DNA of 64,000 bases from Prosthecobacter debontii (GCA_945862245.1 CAMAXN010000009.1:1-64000); one strand, 5' to 3'. Numbered from the stretch's first letter, positions 31,342 through 41,700 are shown. Notes: a model not told the origin generated them from the sequence alone. A program made the numbers and translations.

Positions 31342-31794
31342 ATGATGAAATTCGTACTCTTCCCTCTCGCCGCCGCGATCGCGCTGCTTTCCTCCTGCGC
31401 CAGTTCCTACAACCGTGAGTTCGCCGATGCTTCCGTCACACTTCCACGCTCACCTAGAAACGCTGAAGGCCCGTGGATCGGCAGTTGGAAAAGCGATGGC
31501 AACGGCCACACCGGGCCCCTCTGGTGCATCGTAGAGCCATCCGCGAGTCACCTAGGCAGCTACGATTTCCGCTACCGCGCCGGCTGGGGTTTTCTGAAAT
31601 TCGGCAGCTACGTCCACACCGTGCCATCCAAGCGCAATGCCGATGGCTCCATGAAACTCAGCGGTGAAATGGTGCTCCCCGGCGGTTTGGGAACCTATCA
31701 AGTCGAAGGACTTCTCACCCGCAACTCGTTTTCCGCAACCTACCGTTCCACAGGAGACCACGGCACTTTTACACTGAAACGTCCCGCTACCTGA
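31342..31794 (+). CDS. Small lipoprotein
   Basis: The 150-residue product begins MMKFVLFPLAAAIALLSSCA, a lipobox with the Cys at position 19. Its body, GPWIGSWKSDGNGHTGPLWC with SYDFRYRAGWGFLKFGSYVH, looks like a small beta-sandwich. No family is recognised. It lies 17 bp after the propeller gene and may be co-transcribed with it. Confidence 0.75.
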   Translation: MMKFVLFPLAAAIALLSSCASSYNREFADASVTLPRSPRNAEGPWIGSWKSDGNGHTGPLWCIVEPSASHLGSYDFRYRAGWGFLKFGSYVHTVPSKRNADGSMKLSGEMVLPGGLGTYQVEGLLTRNSFSATYRSTGDHGTFTLKRPAT

Positions 31795-31905
31795 TGATGG
31801 TCATATTGCCGGAAAGATTGCCGCTCCGGATCTCAGTATGAAACCTGCCGTTATCCCGAACCGTTTCCCGAACATCTCTTCATTCATCACTAAACCGAAT
31901 TTCCC

Positions 31906-33351
31906 ATGTCCGCCCTCAAACTCACCCGCACCCAATGGCTGATCTGCGTCATCGCCGCATTAGGTTTCGCCTTCGACATCTACGAACTCCTAATGCTACC
32001 GCTGATCGTTGGTCCCGCATTGCAGGAACTCATCGGCGCCGCGCCTGGGACGCCGGAGTTCAATAGTTGGATCGGGAAACTGTTCTTCATCCCGGCCATC
32101 GCGGGTGGCATCTTCGGCCTTCTTGGCGGCTATCTAACAGATCGATTAGGCCGCCGGCGGGTGCTCACGTGGAGTATCCTTCTCTATGCGTTCTCGGCCT
32201 TTGCGGCTGGTTATTCAACAAGCGTGGAGATGCTGTTGTTCTTTCGCTGCCTGGTATTCATCGGCGTGTGCGTGGAGTTCGTCGCGGCGGTGGCGTGGCT
32301 TGCCGAGCTTTTCCCCGATCCGAAACAGCGCGAAAAAGTGCTCGGCTTCACGCAGGCGTTTTCATCTATCGGCGGTCTACTGGTGGCGGTGGCTTACGGC
32401 ATTTGCGTAAAATATTCAGGTAGCTTTCCTGCGATCCATCTTCCCGATTTCCTTAGCGGTCTGTTTGGCGGGGGAACGGTAGGAGACGAGCAGGCCGCAT
32501 GGCGCTATACCTTGATGTCCGGCGTGATTCCGGCCATTCCCCTGATTATCATCCGACCCTTCCTGCCCGAGTCGCCAGCTTGGGCGAAAAAGAAGGCCGC
32601 CGGGACACTCAAGCGCCCCAGCATTCGCGAACTCTTCACTCCGGAACTGCGCCGCACCACCTTGGTGACCACGGCGATGTTCGCGATGGCCTACGGTGCC
32701 GCCTTCGGAGCCATCCAGCACATTCCCCGCATCATTCCGGGCTTGCCGGAAGTGAAGGCCGCTTCGCAGGCGGCATCGGCCGCCGCTGCCAAAGCGAATG
32801 TCGGCAAGCCCGCGGATGTAATCAAGAAAGTCTCCATCATCGCCGGGAAAAAAGCGGAGCAAGCCATCGCTGCGAACACCACAAAGATTCAGGAAGTCGG
32901 CGGCTTGGTCGGCCGTTTCATGCTTGCCTATCTGGCCATCATCATCATCAGCCGCCGCAAGCTCCTGCGGCTGTTCATTGTTCCGGGATTGATCGTTATG
33001 CCTATCGTGTTCGCTTACTGCGGCGTTACCGGACTGCTGCCCTTGCAAATCGGCATCTTCTTCGCGGGCCTACTCACGGTTGGACAGTTCAGCTTTTGGG
33101 GAAATTACCTACCACGCGTCTATCCCATGCATCTCCGTGGCACGGGGGAAAGCTTCGCCGCGAACATCGGCGGTCGCCTGATCGGCACTTCCTTCGCCTG
33201 GATCACCACGACCCTAGCAACCACCAGCGATCCAGCCGCGGCCCCAGCCAAGCTTGCCTACACGGCGGCAGCCGTCGGTTGCGGAGTGTATCTGGTCAGC
33301 CTGATTCTTTCCTTCTACCTTCCTGAGCCGAAGGAGGAGCTGCTGGACTGA
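31906..33351 (+). CDS. MFS transporter, sugar-porter/metabolite-H+ type
   Basis: The 481-residue protein has 12 predicted helices. It carries the MFS signature in loop 2-3, GGYLTDRLGRRRVLTW, a TM1 acidic residue (GFAFDIYELLMLPLIV), and a second-half counterpart. A long cytoplasmic loop (residues about 280-320, with AASQAASAAAAKANVGKPAD) is unusual. The substrate is not evident. Confidence 0.85.
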   Translation: MSALKLTRTQWLICVIAALGFAFDIYELLMLPLIVGPALQELIGAAPGTPEFNSWIGKLFFIPAIAGGIFGLLGGYLTDRLGRRRVLTWSILLYAFSAFAAGYSTSVEMLLFFRCLVFIGVCVEFVAAVAWLAELFPDPKQREKVLGFTQAFSSIGGLLVAVAYGICVKYSGSFPAIHLPDFLSGLFGGGTVGDEQAAWRYTLMSGVIPAIPLIIIRPFLPESPAWAKKKAAGTLKRPSIRELFTPELRRTTLVTTAMFAMAYGAAFGAIQHIPRIIPGLPEVKAASQAASAAAAKANVGKPADVIKKVSIIAGKKAEQAIAANTTKIQEVGGLVGRFMLAYLAIIIISRRKLLRLFIVPGLIVMPIVFAYCGVTGLLPLQIGIFFAGLLTVGQFSFWGNYLPRVYPMHLRGTGESFAANIGGRLIGTSFAWITTTLATTSDPAAAPAKLAYTAAAVGCGVYLVSLILSFYLPEPKEELLD

Positions 33352-33533
33352 TCCGGGGAGCTGTCGCCACAAGCGGCGGCTTGATTACCTTCGCCACACA
33401 CGGGTTCGGTGTAGTTGAGGAGCTGCGCGCTTTTTTCCGTAAACTCGGGGCTGGAATACTGGGAACTGACATGCAGCAGCATCAGGTTGCAGTTGTCTCC
33501 TGCTCGGTGTCGCGGAATAGGTTTGTCGGCGGG

Positions 33534-33860
33534 ATGATGCGATCGGCATGGACGGCGAGCGTGCCGGATGAGGAGCGTGCGAATCCGCAGACGCTTTGGA
33601 TCACCATCCGGATGCGGCCATCGCAAGGTTTTCACGGACTTCAAGACAAGGTCGAAAACACCGTGGACTATTACGAGGTATCCCGTAGATTGATCGCCCT
33701 CGCAGCGGAAAAACCGAGGAATCTCATCGAAACGCTCGCCACCGAGATCGCGGACTTTCTGCTATCAGGTTATCCCCTAACCTGCGTGGACTTGGAGGTC
33801 GAAAAGCGCATCCTCCCGGACGCGGATTTCGTCTCCGTAAGGGACAGGCGGGAGAGTTAG
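33534..33860 (+). CDS. folB: Dihydroneopterin aldolase-like (FolB) protein
   Basis: The 108-residue product has the tunnel-fold signature: VPDEERANPQTLWITIRM, GFHGLQDKVENTVDYYEVS, RRLIALAAEKPRNLIETLAT, EIADFLLSGYPLTCVDLEVE and KRILPDADFVSVR. These match bacterial FolB, which converts dihydroneopterin in folate synthesis. The usual N-terminal strand is short (MMRSAWTAS), so the start at 33534 is uncertain. An upstream in-frame ATG at 33381 would add 51 residues that do not look FolB-like. The 33352-33533 stretch holds no gene I can support. Confidence 0.8.
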   Translation: MMRSAWTASVPDEERANPQTLWITIRMRPSQGFHGLQDKVENTVDYYEVSRRLIALAAEKPRNLIETLATEIADFLLSGYPLTCVDLEVEKRILPDADFVSVRDRRES

Positions 33861-33877
33861 CAGCCAATGTTACGCAT

Positions 33878-33909
33878 AAAAAAGGGTCGTTGGTGACAAC
33901 CGACGACCC
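33878..33909 (-). terminator. Strong terminator of the exported-protein gene
   Basis: GGGTCGTTGGT and ACCGACGACCC form an 11-bp stem with loop GACA. The stem is followed by TTTTTT on the minus strand, just past the stop at 33932. It may serve the converging folB side as well. Confidence 0.88.
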
Positions 33910-33931
33910 GTCTTCAGGTTTTACCAAATGC

Positions 33932-35170
33932 TCAAGGAGCGACGGCAGCGCCGCCGCGGATGAAGCCTCTGCCGCTGAGACCTGCCGAGGCGTTAAGGCG
34001 GAAGGTTTTGAAGACGTAGCCGGCTTTCGGAGTGCCGGTGCCGAGGGTCGGGGTGACTTCGGATACGGCGCTTTCGAAGGTGACCAGGTCGAGGGAACCC
34101 TCGATGGTGTAGATGACACCGTCCCGGTTGGCGGTAAGCTTGTTGCCGGAAGTCGTGAAGGTGGCACCGGAGCGGACTTCGACAGTCAGAGTCAGGTCGC
34201 CTTGGGAATCTCCGTTCGCATCGACGGTGCGGAGCTGCTGTTGGCCGTTGTCCGAGGCCGAGACGGGGCTGCCTCCGAAGGCGAACTCGCGGATGTTCGG
34301 GATACCGTCCTTGTCGAAGTCTCCGGCCGGGGTGCGGTCGGCCGCGTTGGGGGAACTTACGAGGGCGGGGAAGGTGGCGACCCATGTCTCGATGGGGGTG
34401 GCTGTGGGTGTGGGCTCCAGAGCTCGGATCGAACCATCGTTACCGATCACAATCGAAGTCACATAGGTGCCGATCTGCCCGCCGACCATGCGATGCACAT
34501 CGAGCACCACCTGGCTGCCGCTCTGGCCGAAAGTGGCCTGCACACCGCCGGTGAACTGTGTGAATGCAGTGGAATCGTCCGATGCGGGAACAAGCTGAGA
34601 CCAGCTCGTCTTCCAGCGGGTGGGCTGCTCGCTTTCTTTCAATATGGCCGCGCCGGAGGCAGTCTTCTGGAGGGTAGTTTCAAGGAATGAACCCTGTTCG
34701 AATATCCCCTTCAAACCGCCATAGTTGGTCGCGGCGAAACCCAGCGAATTCCCCGTCATTAACGCGCGCAGCGTGGCGGCACCCGGAGACGCGGCGGCAT
34801 GTCCGATATACCAAACACGTCCCGGATCCTCGCCGATTAAGGTGTCTGGCGGATCTACTTGGGTGGTGAGGTTCGTGCGGTTGCCGGCTACACCAAAACG
34901 GAGATCGGTCCGCTCATACCAGTTGTTATCGAATTCGGCCTTCAGATCCGCGTCGATGTTCCCGAGGTTGGTGGGATTGGTGCCATCGCGGAAACTCATG
35001 ACGGAACCAAGGTTGAAGTAGATGTTCGTGGTCGTGCCTGAACCGCTCGTCGCACGCACCGCGAGCAGCAGATCATTTTTTGTGAACGCGAAATCTTCGG
35101 CGTTCAGAAGGGTGGCGGAGGAAGACAGGCTGTATAGGGCAATGGAAAGCAGTTTTTTGTGAATATTCAT
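33932..35170 (-). CDS. Exported protein, paralogue of the PEP-CTERM protein at 37184 but with a different C-terminus
   Basis: The 412-residue protein has a signal peptide (NIHKKLLSIALYSLSSSATLL). Its N-terminal domain is shared with the protein at 37184: FNLGSVMSFRDGTNPTNLGN, WYERTDLRFGVAGNRTNLTT and GRVWYIGHAAASPGAATLRA. Here the PEP-CTERM tail is replaced by a Ca-binding-like DFDKDGIPNIREFAFGGSPV and a beta domain ending FRLNASAGLSGRGFIRGG. The two genes lie in the same cluster on one strand, so one was probably copied and given a different surface anchor. Start at MNIHKK; an earlier ATG is non-signal. Confidence 0.8.
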   Translation of the reverse strand: MNIHKKLLSIALYSLSSSATLLNAEDFAFTKNDLLLAVRATSGSGTTTNIYFNLGSVMSFRDGTNPTNLGNIDADLKAEFDNNWYERTDLRFGVAGNRTNLTTQVDPPDTLIGEDPGRVWYIGHAAASPGAATLRALMTGNSLGFAATNYGGLKGIFEQGSFLETTLQKTASGAAILKESEQPTRWKTSWSQLVPASDDSTAFTQFTGGVQATFGQSGSQVVLDVHRMVGGQIGTYVTSIVIGNDGSIRALEPTPTATPIETWVATFPALVSSPNAADRTPAGDFDKDGIPNIREFAFGGSPVSASDNGQQQLRTVDANGDSQGDLTLTVEVRSGATFTTSGNKLTANRDGVIYTIEGSLDLVTFESAVSEVTPTLGTGTPKAGYVFKTFRLNASAGLSGRGFIRGGAAVAP

Positions 35171-35246
35171 GGGTGTTGGATGATTTGAATGGTGGATCAA
35201 TGTCAATTTTGAATTTACGAGTGGTGGAATATAATAGGATTTCTTT

Positions 35247-35873
35247 TCAGTCTTCCGAGGATTTTCCAGCATTCATGTGATGCGCCTCGATGTGATGGCG
35301 CATCCACAGCTGGTCTCCGTATCGGGTTTGGAAACGGATATCATTGAGGCGCGCTTCATCCTGGTATGCTCGGGCGTATTCTTCGGGAGAAGATTGCTCC
35401 ACAGGCTCCGGCAGGTTTTTTTTGAATTCCTCGGCGAGTTGCTGGATGGCCGAATCCTGTTCGGTGGTCAATCCGTCGATCCATACCAAGGAGGCGGGAG
35501 GCTTCGGAACTTCTAGAGGGTGGGAGAGAGGGAAGGAAAATTTCCGGGAATTCCGGAAAGGCGAAGCCTGGGAGGCATCGGCGAAATCTTCGGCTTTGGC
35601 GGAAATCGGCATATCCGATGTCGCCTGCAGGCGTCGATTCGACTTGGTTTGGTGAGGCACGGAGCCAACCGCTACGGAAGGGTCGGTGGATGCGTTTTTT
35701 GGGTGAGATGGATGGCGGGCGGAACCTGCCGTTTTAGGGTGCGGATCTCCGGTTTGGCCGTTCCGAGAATCGGATGTGAACCCATTAAGCGTGGAGGGGG
35801 GGATTTTCGTGCCGAGAAAACAAACGATACCTATCGCAAAAAATGCCACTAGCAGTTTATGGGGTAGCGTCAT
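35247..35873 (-). CDS. Single-pass membrane protein of the exported-protein cluster
   Basis: The 208-residue protein has an N-terminal membrane segment (LPHKLLVAFFAIGIVCFLGT). A long polar linker rich in Ser, Pro and His follows (SSTSDSRNGQTG-type composition), and then a helical region (DSAIQQLAEEFKKNLPEPVE). No family was recognised. It lies between the exported gene at 33932 and the PstS-like gene at 35954. Confidence 0.65.
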   Translation of the reverse strand: MTLPHKLLVAFFAIGIVCFLGTKIPPSTLNGFTSDSRNGQTGDPHPKTAGSARHPSHPKNASTDPSVAVGSVPHQTKSNRRLQATSDMPISAKAEDFADASQASPFRNSRKFSFPLSHPLEVPKPPASLVWIDGLTTEQDSAIQQLAEEFKKNLPEPVEQSSPEEYARAYQDEARLNDIRFQTRYGDQLWMRHHIEAHHMNAGKSSED

Positions 35874-35895
35874 GATCGGAGGATTAGGTGAAAAT

Positions 35896-35925
35896 GGGTG
35901 CCGGCATGTTTCCATGCCGGCACCC
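35896..35925 (-). terminator. Perfect hairpin terminator after the PstS-like gene
   Basis: GGGTGCCGGCATG and its exact complement CATGCCGGCACCC form a 13-bp stem around TTTC, followed by ATTTT on the minus strand. It lies about 30 bp after the stop at 35954 and 20 bp before the next gene starts. Confidence 0.85.
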
Positions 35926-35953
35926 TGGATTTCATATACAATTGAGTTTCAGA

Positions 35954-37141
35954 TCACTCAAGTGGGAGGATGGTGCCGCCGTCGCCGCCGGTGCGCTCAA
36001 CCGCAAGGCCGGAAGTCGGAAGGCCGGCTGTGCCAAGGTAGGTTGCATTCTGAAGCCCGGCTTTGAGATCTATGTAGAAATCATTCACGTCTTGGGAAGC
36101 TCCATTCTTGATGTAGAGCTGCTGGGCGCCCCACAGGGTGTATGCACCTCTGTTGACATTGTCAGGCGAGTAGCGCACACCGTTGTAGGTAAGGGCTTTT
36201 GCACCTTGGCCACCAGTCGAAACTCCGGTTGTGGCATCGTAACCCGTTGCTGTCAACGCATCCGATATAGTCAGGTAGCTGACAAACACTTGGTTAGCGG
36301 CAGGGGTGCGAGTCAACATGCTCTTGACGCCCGAATTGGAGGTGTGTCCGCTGTTGCCTGAACTTGCGAAAATGGTGGCAGAGCCTACGGTTCCGTTACC
36401 GTCAGTTCCGGCGCGGCTGCCATCGAACTGGACAATGTTGTTGAAGGATCCGTAGCGTGTTTCCGAAAGGATCGAAGCACGTGTTCCGGAACCGTTGCTA
36501 CGACCCGTTGCATACACGGTTGTGGTGGCATCGGCAGCAACGCCACTCAACAGCGAGGCAGGAGCGGAACCGAGAGACCAAAGGGTGTTGTGGATCTGGT
36601 CGGTCATGTTAGTGACACCGGCTGGGATGTTGACACCGCCGACGAACATGAACGGAACGACGCCGACAGGACCGCCGCCAAGCGTGGCAGTGGGACGAGC
36701 AGAAAGGAGCTTGTCCACATCAGAGAAGGCCATGTCTGGTGCCGCCGTTTCGGTGTTGGTGTTCAGGACGAGAGTCGAGTCGGTGTTGTTGTCAGCCGCC
36801 GTGGTCGTGTCCGTCTTGAGAAAGTGGATCGCGTTCTGGTCAGCCACGTCGAGGATGCCCTGGGTGGAACCGCTGAATGTGCAGCGGATGGTGTAAAGTA
36901 CGCCATCGATGGTTCCTTTGTAGATGCGGAGGTTCGATGCCGAGCTTCCGCCTGGCAAGGTGATGTCGGCGCGTTCGCGGAGGCAGGTGCCTGCATTTTC
37001 CTGCATCAGGGCGACGATGGTGTTGTGGGCGGCATCACGGAACGCGGTGGCTCCGGTGATGTTGACGACGACTTGTCCTTGAGTGAAAGACACGAGACCG
37101 GCTAAGAGAGCGCCGAATGCGATGTATTTGTTTAGTTTCAT
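35954..37141 (-). CDS. PstS-like exported substrate-binding protein
   Basis: The 395-residue product has a signal peptide (NKYIAFGALLAGLVSFTQGQ). It then resembles phosphate-binding proteins: VNITGATAFRDAAHNTIVAL, a ligand-loop segment TVYATGRSNGSGTRASILSE, and RYSPDNVNRGAYTLWGAQQL. The RxNGSGTR motif parallels the DxSGT phosphate site of PstS. No permease or ATPase is near. Its place next to the secretion operon suggests a surface or periplasmic role other than classical transport. The A/C-rich leader (complement of GTTTGGTTTGG) matches other exported genes here. Confidence 0.7.
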   Translation of the reverse strand: MKLNKYIAFGALLAGLVSFTQGQVVVNITGATAFRDAAHNTIVALMQENAGTCLRERADITLPGGSSASNLRIYKGTIDGVLYTIRCTFSGSTQGILDVADQNAIHFLKTDTTTAADNNTDSTLVLNTNTETAAPDMAFSDVDKLLSARPTATLGGGPVGVVPFMFVGGVNIPAGVTNMTDQIHNTLWSLGSAPASLLSGVAADATTTVYATGRSNGSGTRASILSETRYGSFNNIVQFDGSRAGTDGNGTVGSATIFASSGNSGHTSNSGVKSMLTRTPAANQVFVSYLTISDALTATGYDATTGVSTGGQGAKALTYNGVRYSPDNVNRGAYTLWGAQQLYIKNGASQDVNDFYIDLKAGLQNATYLGTAGLPTSGLAVERTGGDGGTILPLE

Positions 37142-37183
37142 ATTCTGATTTTCTAGTTTGGTTTGGTTTGTTGGATGATTAGA

Positions 37184-37996
37184 TTAGCGGCGGCGGCGTG
37201 TGATGAGCGCGAGGGCGGCAAGTCCCACGAGGGTCATGCTGCTTGGCTCGGGGATGACGGAGATATTTCCGGAGTTATCGATCTCAAGCGTCGCCACCGT
37301 TGTGTTTGTGTAAGCAATAGTTGAGGTAGAGCCGCCGAGGCGTTGGATGTCCGCATAACGGACTGTGCCGCCGGCACCGAAGGCTGTGCCGATGTTCTGG
37401 AAGCTTGTGAAGCTGGAAGCTGAGGCGGGAACGCGGGTGCTCCAGCTCGATTGATCCCATTGCGTTTGGGCAGCGGTACGGGCGAAAATGGCTGCTCCAT
37501 CTCCGTTTCCGGTTTCAGCGAGGGTCGCAAGGATGCCCTCAAGGGTTGAAACGCCAGTGAGTGCGCTGCCCAGTGAATTGCCTGTGATGGTGGAATGATC
37601 CGCTGCCGCCCCTGGAGTGGTGGTGGTTTGGGAAATGTAGGCAATCCTGCTTGGATCCTGTTGACCTACAGTGAAGTCGGACGCTACGGTCGGGCTGAGG
37701 GTTGATCTGTTGGCGATCGCACCGAAAGTTAGATCCGTGCGGGAGAACCAGTTGGAACCGTAGGTAGCCACTAAATCGTCGTTGATGTTACCGCGGAGGC
37801 CTGTGATCACACCATCGCGGATGCTGACGCTGCTTCCGAGGTTGAACATGAGGTCTTGTTGGAATCCAGTGCCAGCTGAAGCGCTGAAACCGAGCATCAT
37901 ATCGCCATCCGCGAAGGACCATGCTGCGGATGCGTTGCCTGCAAGGCAAAGCGCCACGGCAGAACCGAGACAATAATTTCTAATAGTTTTCTTCAT
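37184..37996 (-). CDS. PEP-CTERM surface protein
   Basis: The 270-residue protein has a signal peptide (RNYCLGSAVALCLAGNASAA). Its body matches the protein at 33932 (FNLGSSVSIRDGVITGLRGN, NWFSRTDLTFGAIANRSTLS, TPGAAADHSTITGNSLGSAL). It ends with VIPEPSSMTLVGLAALALIT and then RRRR, a complete PEP-CTERM tail. It is likely exosortase-processed on the outer surface. No exosortase is in the window. Confidence 0.88.
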   Translation of the reverse strand: MKKTIRNYCLGSAVALCLAGNASAAWSFADGDMMLGFSASAGTGFQQDLMFNLGSSVSIRDGVITGLRGNINDDLVATYGSNWFSRTDLTFGAIANRSTLSPTVASDFTVGQQDPSRIAYISQTTTTPGAAADHSTITGNSLGSALTGVSTLEGILATLAETGNGDGAAIFARTAAQTQWDQSSWSTRVPASASSFTSFQNIGTAFGAGGTVRYADIQRLGGSTSTIAYTNTTVATLEIDNSGNISVIPEPSSMTLVGLAALALITRRRR

Positions 37997-38101
37997 TTTA
38001 TTAATTTTGATTGCGTAGTAAAGCGGACAATTCGTCCCTTTCGGTAGATATATTAGACCCTTAATGAACAGCTAAAGGATGGAAAAAACGTTACAGTTTC
38101 G

Positions 38102-38764
38102 TCACTCATTAGTTGAACCGGGCTGTAAAGAATTCGTTGTGTTGATTCGTTTTCTGAGTTCTTTGAGAAGGTCATCGATCCTGCGGACATTTTCGGCGGG
38201 GATCTTCGCTTCGAAGAGCTGTAGAGTCCGCGAGCCGACACCATCCTTCAATTCCCTGGAAAGATAAAGCCATGCGCAGCCCTCGATGTGATCCTGGCTG
38301 TTGGCGGGGCGCGAAGTGAGAATCCTGCCAAGATTGGCCATCGCCCTGGGTTGGCCGCTGGTCGCCGCCAGCCGGTACCAGCTAAGCGCCAAACCGTCGT
38401 CCATTTCCGTCCCCTGGCCGAACTCGGTCATACTCGCGAAAGCGTTCATGGCCCACGGTTGGTTACGCAAGGCGGCAGCCTTGATGTAGGGGAATGCCCG
38501 CTTGTAGTCCTGCGGAACGACCTTACTACCCAGATAAAAGGTCTGTGCGAGTAGGAGTTCGGAGGGCGCGTGAGCCTTTGCTGCGTTATCCGCGAGTGCG
38601 GAGAGTGCCTTTTCGATTTCCGTGGCATCGGGCTTCGCCTTGAGGGTTGCGAGGTTTTCCCGGTAAACAATGTCCTGCGGATTTTCGGGCGTGGCCTGCT
38701 GCCCCCACGAAGCCACTGAAAGGCAGAATATGAAAAAAAACACGAATTGTAGCAGTTTAATCAT
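38102..38764 (-). CDS. Sel1-repeat protein
   Basis: The 220-residue exported protein has a signal peptide (IKLLQFVFFFIFCLSVASWG) and Sel1/TPR-like helices: YLGSKVVPQDYKRAFPYIKA, AWAMNAF-type units, SMTEFGQGTEMDDGLALSWY, RLAATSGQPRAMANLGRIL and EGCAWLYLSRELKDG. It follows the giant TpsA gene by 20 bp on the same strand and is probably the last gene of that operon. Sel1 proteins often act as scaffolds for surface or secretion complexes. Confidence 0.8.
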   Translation of the reverse strand: MIKLLQFVFFFIFCLSVASWGQQATPENPQDIVYRENLATLKAKPDATEIEKALSALADNAAKAHAPSELLLAQTFYLGSKVVPQDYKRAFPYIKAAALRNQPWAMNAFASMTEFGQGTEMDDGLALSWYRLAATSGQPRAMANLGRILTSRPANSQDHIEGCAWLYLSRELKDGVGSRTLQLFEAKIPAENVRRIDDLLKELRKRINTTNSLQPGSTNE

Positions 38765-38783
38765 GGCAGTGAGGTGGCTTTAA

Positions 38784-41700
38784 TTATGGATTTTCCTCTA
38801 CCGACTCCTCATCTTCTTCGTTTTCCTCGTTTTCATCATCCTCCACTTCTTCGACGGGGCCGCCACCGCCGTAGCCGATGACTTCAACGGAATAGATGGA
38901 AGGTTGGCCGGTGGTATCAATTTCCTCCTCGCGTTTGGCGGCTTCCTGAGTGGCGGCGGCGGTGTCATCGGAGGCGGTGTTGCCGGAGGCAGGCGGAGGC
39001 GGTGTGCTGACGGAAGGGGCGGCGACGGCCGGGGCTCCGCCTGAGCTGGTACCGCCCGCCGCGATATTGCCCGCGTTGACAACCTGGACGGCGGCGAGGT
39101 TGATGTTTCCGGAGACGCGGATACCGGCGTCGCCGGCGTCAATGATACCTGAGGGGGCGATGAGATCGACATCGCCGGGTTTGACGCCTTCGACGGTGGC
39201 AAGCACGCCGATACCGCCGCCAGTGGCGAGTCCAGCGAGGTCGGTCTGCACGGCAGCGGATTGGGGATCGATGACTACACGGGTGGGAGGAGCGGACTGG
39301 ACGGTACGGGAGGATGATCCGGCGGCGATGTCACCGTTGGTGGACCAGATGACGGCGTCTCCCCCGCGGAGGGTAAAGATACGACCGATGCCGATATCGA
39401 CGCTTTGATCGGTGAAGATGCTGATCGAGCCGCCGGCTTCCGTGATGACGCCAGGTGGTGCGAGCGGATTGCCAATGGTGGTGTTGGCGAGGGTGAGGCC
39501 GCCGCCCGGGGCAAGCAGGCGGATATCGCCACCCGAGCGGGTGCGGATGTCGCGGCCGCGGGCCAGAATTTCGCCATCCCATACGGATTCTTCTGATTCT
39601 TCGGGCTCGCCGAAGAGCGATTGAATGGCGGCCATGCCGAGTTCGTAGTTACCGTAGCCATAGGATTCGGGGTCGTTATAGCCACGTCCCGTGTCACGGA
39701 GAAGGCGGAAGAAGATTTCGGTGGCGAGGAGGCGCTGGTCGCTTTCCGTAAGAGAAGGGAAGTCGGTCCCGGGGCTGATTTCCTCGATGAGTTCCAGCCC
39801 TTCTTCAGTGGTGACGTAGGATTGGATGAAATCATTCCACTGCGGGGCGTTGATTCCGTCCGGGCCGAGGCCGGCCATCAGGATGATGTCGGCGCCTTGC
39901 GCACCAAGAAACGGGTTGCGGAGGTTTCCGATCGAAGTGAAACCCGAGCTTGTGCCATCAAGGCGTGCGGAACCAACACCGAGGTCAATGTCCCCCCCGG
40001 CAATGATCTGGAGCGCTCCCGGGCCGGAAATCTGGATGTCACCTGCGTTGACCAGCTCGCCGGAGGCGAGGGCGTTACCGGTTGCATTTGCAAGGTTGCG
40101 AAGCGGACTGCCGAGATCCGACGCGATGATACTACCCACGGCGGAGATGATGGAGAGGTTTTCGGAGGCTAGGTTCTGGATGTAGAAGGCGATGTCGGTG
40201 AGCGCCGCACCGGAGAGGATGCGAGCGAACTTGGGGGTGAAAAGGTTGAGCCCTGAGATATCACCATCCCCCGAATAGATGCGGACGGGTTCAGTATCGT
40301 ACCGATGGAGGAGGCCTGCGTCGTGACGATCCTGCTTCACCGATGAGACCGCGTTGGAACCTGTGAACGAGCCCGATTCGACGAACAGGCGGGTGATGGA
40401 TTGAAGAGAGCCTGACTGGGTCGAATTGTTGTTGGAAACGCCGCGGCCCAACAAGCCGAAGATGGAGAGAGGACGGTTGGTGGATGGGACGTTGTCGGGG
40501 TCAGCATCCGAGAGGTTGATCGTGGAGGATGTCCACACCTTGGATCTTTGCCCCGCAATGATGTTGTTTGAAACGCCGACAGGAGAGAGGGCGCTGATGC
40601 CTTGGGAAGCGACGAGTTCCAACTGTCCCGTGGGAGAAGGGAACAGGGTGAGGCTCCCCGCGAGATTCAGGTTTCCGGAAAGTGAAGTGGCATAGAGGGA
40701 GGGCGCAGTGAGATTGAGCAAGGAAACAAAGCCTTGGACATTGGTTTCCGTGAGGCGCAGCCATGGTTGGGAGAACGCTGTGGAGTTATTGCTCAGGGTA
40801 AGCAGGTTCTGGCTTTCCAGCCAGTTCGCCAGGATCGGGAGCGCAGCGGTCGCGTTCGGCAGCACGTTTGAGTTGCGCAGGGTGACATCGCCGCCGCTGG
40901 AGTTAACGGAGACGGAGCTGTCCGCAGCAAAGGTCGAGAAGTAGTTCTTATACCAGAATTTGTTGTTGAGGCCTTGCGGGAGGAGGAAGGAATTGACGGC
41001 GGGACCGAGGAGGATGTCTCCCGACGCGGAAATATCGAACGAGGATTTTCCGAGGAAAAGTGTGGTGGGCAACCATGTCAGGGGATCCAAGGTTGAGGCG
41101 GACGGGTTGTTCAGGTTGGTGATGATGCCGAAGGAGGGGGAGCGGGTAGAGTTGGTGGTGATCTCGGAACCAGCTAAAAGGGTGCCCTCGCCGCGCTCGA
41201 CATAATAGATGCCGGCATCGATGTTGCGGCCAGCGTTGACGATCAGATCTCCGCCACCGAGCTCATGGATCGTGGCGGCATCGGGAGTGCCGATGGGAGC
41301 GCGTGCATTGGTGGGGATGACGGCGTCGGTGTTGATGATGTCATTGCCTGCTGTGAGGGTGATGTTGCCGCCGCCGAGCGCCCCAATGGACATGAAGAAG
41401 TTGGAAAAATCGACCCACCACGATGTGGAGGCGGCGGGATCATTGAACTGGCGCGGCAGAGTTCCGATGGAGACGGCGCCGTATTCACCATCGGGGCCGA
41501 TGTGGCCGCGGCGGCTGAGCCAGTTGTTCGGGAGCTGGCGCGAAGAGTCGTCGATGAGACCGGAATTGTTACGAGTCTTACGCTCGGTGTTGAAGCCCGC
41601 GGTGATGGTGACGTCACCGCCCGCCATGCTGTATTGAGCGGGGTAAACCTGTTGAGCGACTCCCAGACTGCCTTGTTGCGGGGGTAGCGTGAGGCTTAGG

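Noticed and set aside
33315-33533. Minus-strand peptide with NLMLLHVSSQYSSPEF
   Set aside because: It looks somewhat protein-like, but it overlaps the MFS 3' end, has no credible start or family, and could not be supported as a gene.
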